64,000 nt of DNA from Symsagittifera roscoffensis (taxonomy: Eukaryota > Xenacoelomorpha > Acoela > Convolutidae), in NCBI RefSeq assembly GCF_963678635.1, contig NC_087063.1, positions 76,841,617 through 76,905,616 on the forward strand, in the 5' to 3' direction. The position numbers were made by a program, and so were the translations under genes. Shown piece after piece: positions 58,099 to 64,000 of this stretch (position 1 is the stretch's first letter; each line of letters begins with the position of its first letter). Below the pieces are notes generated by a model. That model saw only the letters and a program-made list of their open reading frames with translations, was not told the DNA's origin and did no database searches.

Positions 58099-58108
58099 CC
58101 TTTTTATA
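58099..58108 (-). promoter_or_regulatory. TATA box of the trypsin gene
   Basis: TATAAAAAGG on the minus strand, 93 bp upstream of the ATG, implying a 5' UTR of about 60 nt without an intron. Confidence 0.7.
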
Positions 58109-58789
58109 CCACACGAATCTATTTCACTGCACTCGTTTTGCAGCATGAAATTGATTTTTGCCGATAAGAGAGATTATAAATTCAATTAGAGACACTTGTG
58201 AATAAGTATTTAAGGTCGTTGTTTCGTAAATAACTGATTTTTAGAGCTCAAAGAGGTTCATTTACTTTTTAAATCATCTAAAATTGATTTATTTTCCTAC
58301 AGAAGTGGCTCAAAATTGATTTGTAAATAAAAGTGACATTATAGGCTGCAGCAGCTTATGCGAAGTAGATTATCGATGCATTTGTCATAATTATGAACCA
58401 TTCTATCGCTTACAAAGTCTAAGATTACTAAAAAAACACAAAACACTAAAAGAGGCCTAGGAAATTAGACGACGAGCAAGAAGTTATTTTCTGATCGTCT
58501 AATTTGCCTATCGTCTAATTTCCCAAACTCTCACTAAAACAAGTGATAAACTGTAAAAAACGTGTTGATGGAGTGGAATAATGTACCAAGCTGTGATGCG
58601 GGAAAATCCCACCATGGAGAGAATATAAAAGTTGTCAATAGATTCCACAAAAGTACACGCAGTATGCCATCTCTTTTTGAGAATAAAAATCAAATCATTT
58701 TTCAGGTGATCACATTGTGCCTCCGTAAATCTATGAACAATTTTTGGCGTTTGCTATTCATAATTTAAGCCGCACACTCAAACAGCTCA
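58109..58789. other. Intergenic DNA, no gene seen
   Basis: Upstream region of the trypsin gene. Only 61- and 68-codon ORFs without domains. Confidence 0.5.
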
Positions 58790-58850
58790 TATGGCGCATG
58801 GCGGGGCTCGAACCTCAAGTCTGTTGGTTGACAGGATAAGCCCAAGAATC
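58790..58850 (-). mobile_element. tRNA-like SINE head
   Basis: On the minus strand, cctgtcaaccaacag (anticodon-arm-like), gaggttcgagcccc (B-box and T arm) and gccatgcgcc (acceptor side) follow in tRNA order. The 5' half of the tRNA is degenerate, so it is not called a functional tRNA gene. Confidence 0.5.
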
Positions 58851-59211
58851 CTATTTAGAGCCTTCAAATGCAAATAATGGGAAAGTGTCAAAATATCTTT
58901 GTCTTGAATTTGATTGATTTTTTGAAGTTGACTGATGGCGAAGATTATCTTAGTGTAATCTTTTTGCATGTTTTATCGACTAAAAGCTATCGAGACAATA
59001 TTTGCTCTCTGGCTGTTCCAAATTGAGTAACTATGATTGAAGCATACTTCAAAAAATAGATAACAGTTAGACGGTTGACATTAATATGTTATCTACAAAT
59101 TGAGAAACCAAAATTTTTGTCATTTTATTTTGAATGGTGGCTTCAAAGCAGTTGCAAAATGCACCTTTTTTATCATTAAAATATGAAAAAATTGTTTTGG
59201 ATTGATAAATA

Positions 59212-59435
59212 GGGCGAGGCGGCAATTCGTAACAGGCGACAATTCGTAACAAGCGAAAATTCGTAACAAGGCATTGGCAAGTAGAATACGCTTGCTCCGC
59301 TGTGCTTACATCCGGCACGAGAGGAGTTCTACGCGTGAATCAGTGATCCCCGCTTAATCTACTGTTACGAATTGTCGCTTGTTACCAATTGTCGCCTGTT
59401 ACGAATTGTGGTTTGTTACAAATTGTCGCCTCACG
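59212..59435. mobile_element. 224-bp MITE with 8-bp target duplication, hAT-like
   Basis: Flanked by gataaata at 59204-59211 and again at 59436-59443. The termini are an imperfect inverted repeat (gcgaggcggcaattcgtaaca on the left). Each arm is a tandem array of a 17-18 bp word, gcgacaattcgtaaca: three units on the left, four on the right in inverse orientation. The core is about 90 bp. An 8-bp duplication fits hAT-type transposition. Confidence 0.8.
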
Positions 59436-59443
59436 GATAAATA

Positions 59444-61079
59444 TATTGACTGAGAATTTTTAAGCTACTGCGGGAATCTTTCAACTTATATGAATGGATC
59501 TTTCTAACCAAAGGAAGACAAGACATCCGACATTTAGAGATTTCATATCGACTGCAAAGCTATTACCTCTGCAAAATATATTTGAGTTCTGATCGCATTT
59601 TGGCAAAACAAGTAATTAAAGCTACTATATCCTTTGGTTTCTTGATTTTGGTTTCTTTAAAAGGTTTTATTTTTAACGGAAAATAATTTTTTTAAACAAA
59701 ATTAGTTTGGCACTTAAAATGAATTATAATTTTAAAAATTGTAATAATTGTAAAGGTTACCAACCAAAATCTCTTGAGAGTTCAATGCATTCTATTTTTT
59801 GCTCATTCAAACCATTTGCTGACACAATTAATTTAAAAAAGATAGTTTAATCAGTTTTCTGTTCTTCGCGATGGCTTCATGTTTTCTCTTTTGTTAAAAA
59901 AATGATAATAAAAATAGCGTATGAGTTCACGTCAAAAAAGAGTGGATTTGGTAATTTTCAACAGTATTCAGGTATGTTCTAATTGTCAAACAAAATGTCG
60001 GAATTTTGTTGCTTGGTTGTTTTGTGTCCATTTTTTGTGAGCCATTTTTGAAACATCTTAAAGCAATTTTTGATCATCTTGAAACAAGTGATGTTTTGAT
60101 CTCATTATCAGCAACTTGTTTCAAATGCGACCATTCTGTTGTAAAATTGAGGGGTTTGAAAATGGTCAACTTGGCCATTTTGGGACAACAGTTAGGCTAC
60201 TTATATTTTGTTTGATCCAAATTGATCTCATGATGATAGATATTGACGAATCAGTAAACTTTGTAGATAAAGGTCAGCGCTAATTTTAGGTTTTTGAGAA
60301 CAACGTGGTTATTGGGTAAATAGATCCAACAGTCTGGGCTTGAGTCGAGGACTTGGAAGCCACACAACTAAAAAGCCTCGACTTAAATCAGAGAAGTGAT
60401 ATTTAGAGATAAAAAATTACAGTTTTTTGTGTAGTTGATATCACAATGACAACCCTGGAATATTGCTTAGTTTTTATCAAAAAAAGAAATGACAAAAATA
60501 TGCAGAACATTTAGTTTTGGTAGCAAGCAACTGTACAGTCGCGCAGACTTTTGCTATTGTTAAGAGGGAGGGGGGGGGAGGTTCTCATGATGGAAAACTT
60601 TAAGCCACTCAGAATCGTTAGACGTTCTTATAGGCTAAAGGACTTTCGTTCAAAACCGAAATCATTATTAACAGAAAATCAACAAAAGTAGCCAAAGTTT
60701 TTTTTTCATATTTTTTGATTTCGTTTTCTTTTTAGTTGGAAGTATATGTATCTGCTTATTTTACCTTCGGTCAATCTTAATTTTAAAAGCTTGATTTATT
60801 CGCTTTCTTTGAAATTTTCCGATTTATTTGATATTGTTGAATACTCAAATCTGATTGGTTGAAATAAACGAAAAAAGTTCCATTATTTGGTCTCTCCATC
60901 ATGAGGGATGCCACCTGAAGTAAGTCTTGCACATTTAATTTGGTCTAGCCGGCTGTTGACTTTTTCGGTTCACTCGCGTCGTAGAGTTTCCATACTCTGC
61001 TTAGACCGAAAAAAAAACAAATAGAAAAACAAGAATAACAAAAGAAGACTGCTCGAATAACAAGAATAACAAAAGAAAA
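59444..61079. other. Intergenic DNA, no gene seen
   Basis: Short ORFs only (up to 72 codons). A G run (gagggagggggggg) lies at about 60565-60580. Confidence 0.5.
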
Positions 61080-61096
61080 CCCTGAATGTTCCGACT
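61080..61096 (+). repeat. Copy of the dispersed 17-bp motif
   Basis: Exact ccctgaatgttccgact, preceded by gaagactgctcgaataac, resembling the context of the copy at 11032. Confidence 0.6.
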
Positions 61097-61258
61097 GTCT
61101 CTTAATTAATATCCCATAGTTTTTGGGAAAAGAAAAGATTGGATACTTTAACACACCGAGCATAAATATTCAGTTTTTCTTCAAAAGTCGGAAGAATTAT
61201 TTAAGATGCACATTGAGTTTTAGATTCGGCCACAGAAACAGGGAACGAGCGTTATCTT

Positions 61259-61480
61259 CCTGGGTTGAGGTGTTTGACTCATGATTTGGCCGACCCGGTC
61301 GAACGATGTCCGGTTTTCGTCTCAAGTTAGGACGGTCGAACAAAGACTATAAACAAACAAATTCGAATGATGGGTCAAACAGGGTCGAATTAAGAGTCGA
61401 ACAGGGTCGAATGATGGGTCGAACAGGGTCGAATGATGAGTCGAAATGGGTCGAAACATGGGTCGAACAGGGTCGAAATC
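61259..61480. mobile_element. Truncated MITE related to 13361-14076
   Basis: Begins cctgggttgaggtgtttgac, closely like the terminus at 13361, and continues with many gggtcgaacagggtcgaat words between 61370 and 61475. No matching right terminus was found. Confidence 0.65.
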
Positions 61481-62462
61481 TTTGAGTGTGTGTTTTGAAG
61501 ATGTGGTTGAGTTTTTTCCCTCCTAGATTCAATGATGGATGAGAACATTCAAAAAATTGCTCCGTATCCGGCAGGGGGTGGATCTACAATTTTCTCGAGG
61601 TGAGCGTGAGGTGTCAGATTTTCAAAAAATTTTGAACTTTTTTCGATCTTTGATTTTTTTAGGTCGACTAAACTGATTTTCCGAGCTGTCCTAAAGAACT
61701 AAAAAGTCCCTGTTTTGCCCAAAATTTAACCATCAGGTTAACAAATTGGGCCAACAGATTAACAAAAGTTGTTCTAGTGAGATTTCAAATAAGCTCTTAC
61801 AGTCTCGAGCAAAGTTTCAACCATTTCAGTCAAATTAATGTAAGAACTAACTGTAACAAAAATAACAAGATAATTGCATTAGCGCGAAAACAATTACAAT
61901 ACATATCTTGGCTCAAGTTAATTTGAAACGACTTATGAGCGGACTAAATAGCCGCTTATGCGTTAATAGAACGAAAGATGTGGCGCCCTAATTGCCCTAA
62001 CTGCCCTAGTTAGATAGCTGAGTTGACGATCGTCAAACCGCCAAAAACCAAGGACAATTGAATACGGCTGAAATGTTTTTTAAATTTGAGCTCAAAACTA
62101 AAATATTTTTCAGATGCTATAAAAAAATTGCACCCAAAATAGCTTGTTAGAAGAAAAAACTACCCGAGAAAATATATGCCATCACTTTGCACTTTCGTAA
62201 TTATATCTTTACATTTCTAGAGAATCATGTTCCAGGATCTATTTAAATTAGTCTTCGATTTTTTCTAAAAATTCGATTTTTTTGTGATCAATGGTTTTGA
62301 ACAGAATGAAAAAAACTAGCAGAGAGTATGTAAATCACGTAAATCACTATGAAAACCACTATGAAAGGACTCAAATAAAAGTGGAGGGTTCCTTGTGGTC
62401 CTTTTTTCATTCAAGCTGAAATAAAAGGTTTCCGGTAAGTTTTATTTCATAAGACGTGTGAT
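61481..62462. other. Intergenic DNA, no gene seen
   Basis: Nothing recognised; 3' flank of the glutamate receptor gene. Confidence 0.5.
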
Positions 62463-62960
62463 TCAAAATTTTACTATTTGTTTAATCTTAGAGCAAATGT
62501 CAGCGTTCTTTGCAGCTTTGATGCCAACTTTAACTCCAAAAATGACAAAAGACAGCACAAGACCAATTATAAATGCCAAAAAGACTCCTCGGATATCGTC
62601 AAAGCCAATTGTTTCTACGTTTGCTGCCAATTTGTGCTTATCCGAGCATTGAGATCGTGTTACGAACCAAGTTCGGTGGATCTTGGCCATAGTCCCGTCC
62701 TCAATAATTTCTAGAATGTTCTTCGAGAATATTTCAGTCAGTGGGGATCCTTTTGGAAATGCGAACCCATAACCTGGTCCAGTTTTTGGACTCGAAGAAC
62801 TTCGGACCATTTCCAAATCACAAGGTGCGAATGTTAAGTCGTAACTGAGATACGGTGATTCACGGATGAAAGCGAAGTCGTCTCGTGCTCTTACTCGGGC
62901 CATTCCTTCGGCTGCGTCGTAGAACCCACTGTCTCGACTGATCATATCCGCATACATTTT
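62463..62960 (-). CDS. Ionotropic glutamate receptor, last exon (partial)
   Basis: The exon begins after the acceptor ctacag (AG at 62961-62962) and ends at a stop at 62463, giving about 165 residues. It covers the S2 half of the ligand-binding domain: a YADM start, GMARVRARDDFAFIRESPYLSY with the Glu of ESP at the position that binds the amino group of glutamate in the family, then GYGFAFPKGSPLTEIFSKNIL and the M4-side helix. The single membrane segment M4 is GVFLAFIIGLVLSFVIFGVKVG near the C-terminus, followed by a short tail of about 20 residues. The N-terminal domain, S1 and pore helices M1-M3 with the SYTANLAAF-type motif must lie in exons further right, none seen by 64000. Subtype (kainate, AMPA, NMDA or IR) cannot be decided. 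Confidence 0.85.
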   Translation of the reverse strand, partial: KMYADMISRDSGFYDAAEGMARVRARDDFAFIRESPYLSYDLTFAPCDLEMVRSSSSPKTGPGYGFAFPKGSPLTEIFSKNILEIIEDGTMAKIHRTWFVTRSQCSDKHKLAANVETIGFDDIRGVFLAFIIGLVLSFVIFGVKVGIKAAKNADICSKIKQIVKF

Positions 62961-64000
62961 CTGTAGAACTCTTTTTTTACCCATTTAGTAAAATCTGTTT
63001 CTGTTTCAAAAAATCGGTATGTTCTTTTCTTACCCAAATTGAGCTTCTAGTCGAGTCGAAATTCAGAAAGTGGTCTAATAGAAAAGCTACACTCGTAACA
63101 TCTAGTAGCTATCAAATTCAGAAATATATGTAAAAACAAAACTGTTAAAAAACGTTTTTTTTTTAAAGGAGTGCCTGAAAGTCTCAAAAATGAGTTGATC
63201 GATTTTTAAGGAATGAATTCTGAAAAACACGCCCGTTCTTTATCCAGAATCATAATGATCACATGTTGGCTGACTTTGCTCGATTAAAATTCTACAAGAA
63301 CAAAAAAAGGGATATTAAGCTGAGTTGGTGATCAAATTAGAGCACGCCAAAGTTTATAGGCACGACCGGCATATAAGCCCCACCTCAAATTTTCCACTTG
63401 AGAAACGTGTGTAATTCATGAATTACGGTGACTTTAATTTTATCGAGTTTTAAACTGCTAGCTTAAGTTCAGATAAAAAAATTAGAGAGGCAGTTTCATC
63501 AAATTATTTCATGTCAAGTCTTTGGACTACGTGTATGAAGTCTTCGGATTGTGTTTTTATTGCTAAGCTTCAAGCCAAGGGGTTTTCAGTATAAAAACTA
63601 AACAATTCTGCTCGTATATCTGGGCACAGCCCTGAATGTTCCGACTTCCCCTCAACTGGTCTTTAATAGTTTTTGTTAAAAAAATTGACAAAACTTAAAG
63701 TGTAGGCAAGTGTTAACATTTGACAAGAGTTAATATGACCAAATATATTAGACCTCAATTATTTTTGAAATGGTTAAGAGTGCGGATAATTTTTCACACG
63801 TAAACAATTGGCAAATTGAAACTATGAAAGTAATGTTCAAGTAGCGATGGTAACCACAGTTTACTCAGTGCAAGCATACTCGCTTGACAATCCAAAGACG
63901 CAAAGTGAGTATGCAAAGTGAGCAATCCAAATGGCGAAGACCTGAATATTACAGCTGCTCTTAAACTGGTCCCGAATTTTTTTTGAAAAAATATTGCAAA
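62961..64000. other. Presumed intron of the glutamate receptor gene
   Basis: AT-rich, no further exon recognised. It holds a copy of the dispersed 17-bp motif at 63630-63646 and a degenerate one at about 63941. Confidence 0.5.
63630..63646 (+). repeat. Copy of the dispersed 17-bp motif
   Basis: Exact ccctgaatgttccgact, preceded by ttctgctcgtatatctggg and followed by aactggtc, the latter also present after the degenerate copy near 63941. Confidence 0.6.

Overview
The window is nuclear DNA from an animal, very AT-rich, intron-containing and dominated by transposable elements. Evidence for an animal: a multi-exon WASHC5 (strumpellin) gene with GT-AG introns, a secreted trypsin, the 3' end of an ionotropic glutamate receptor, and Ty3/gypsy and BEL/Pao retroelements. 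The lineage is not resolved from sequence alone; an invertebrate is most likely. Host exons and the BEL/Pao relic are visibly richer in G+C than their surroundings.

Layout. 1-6.3 kb: AT-rich non-coding DNA with a 277-bp foldback, a 42-bp tandem duplication and a 96-bp near-perfect palindrome. 6.3-8.7 kb: decayed BEL/Pao element (minus strand). 11.6-12.7 kb: a complete three-exon sulfotransferase-like P-loop gene (minus). 13.0-14.1 kb: an interleaved A-B-A'-B' inverted repeat and a MITE. 14.5-26.0 kb: a 5.79-kb unit present twice in tandem, almost identical, each copy carrying a 941-bp MITE and a dead trypsin fragment. 26.0-26.2 kb: a run of exactly 200 N. 26.2-31.8 kb: a 5'-truncated Ty3/gypsy element with a 1,662-residue pol ORF and 3' LTR. 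32.4-43.8 kb: eight exons of WASHC5 (minus), encoding about the first 534 residues in one uninterrupted frame; its introns are filled with tRNA-like SINEs and another repeat family. 45.0-56.9 kb: a nearly intact 11.9-kb Ty3/gypsy element with both LTRs, an accessory ORF, a very long gag and pol. 57.1-58.0 kb: an intronless trypsin-type protease (minus) with a TATA box. 59.2-59.4 kb: a small hAT-like MITE. 62.5-63.0 kb: the last exon of an ionotropic glutamate receptor (minus).

The host genes have no evident functional link. Strumpellin is an endosomal actin-nucleation scaffold, the protease is secreted, the sulfotransferase-like protein is an enzyme of unknown substrate, and the receptor is a membrane channel. 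The most notable points are: the organisation of the 11.9-kb gypsy element (extra basic ORF overlapping gag, gag and pol in the same frame separated by one stop codon, strongly G-poor sense strand, duplicated leader hairpin); the break-off of WASHC5 at exon 8 exactly where a dispersed repeat begins; two MITE families sharing one terminal sequence; and the tandem 5.79-kb unit next to an assembly gap, which may be real or an assembly artefact.
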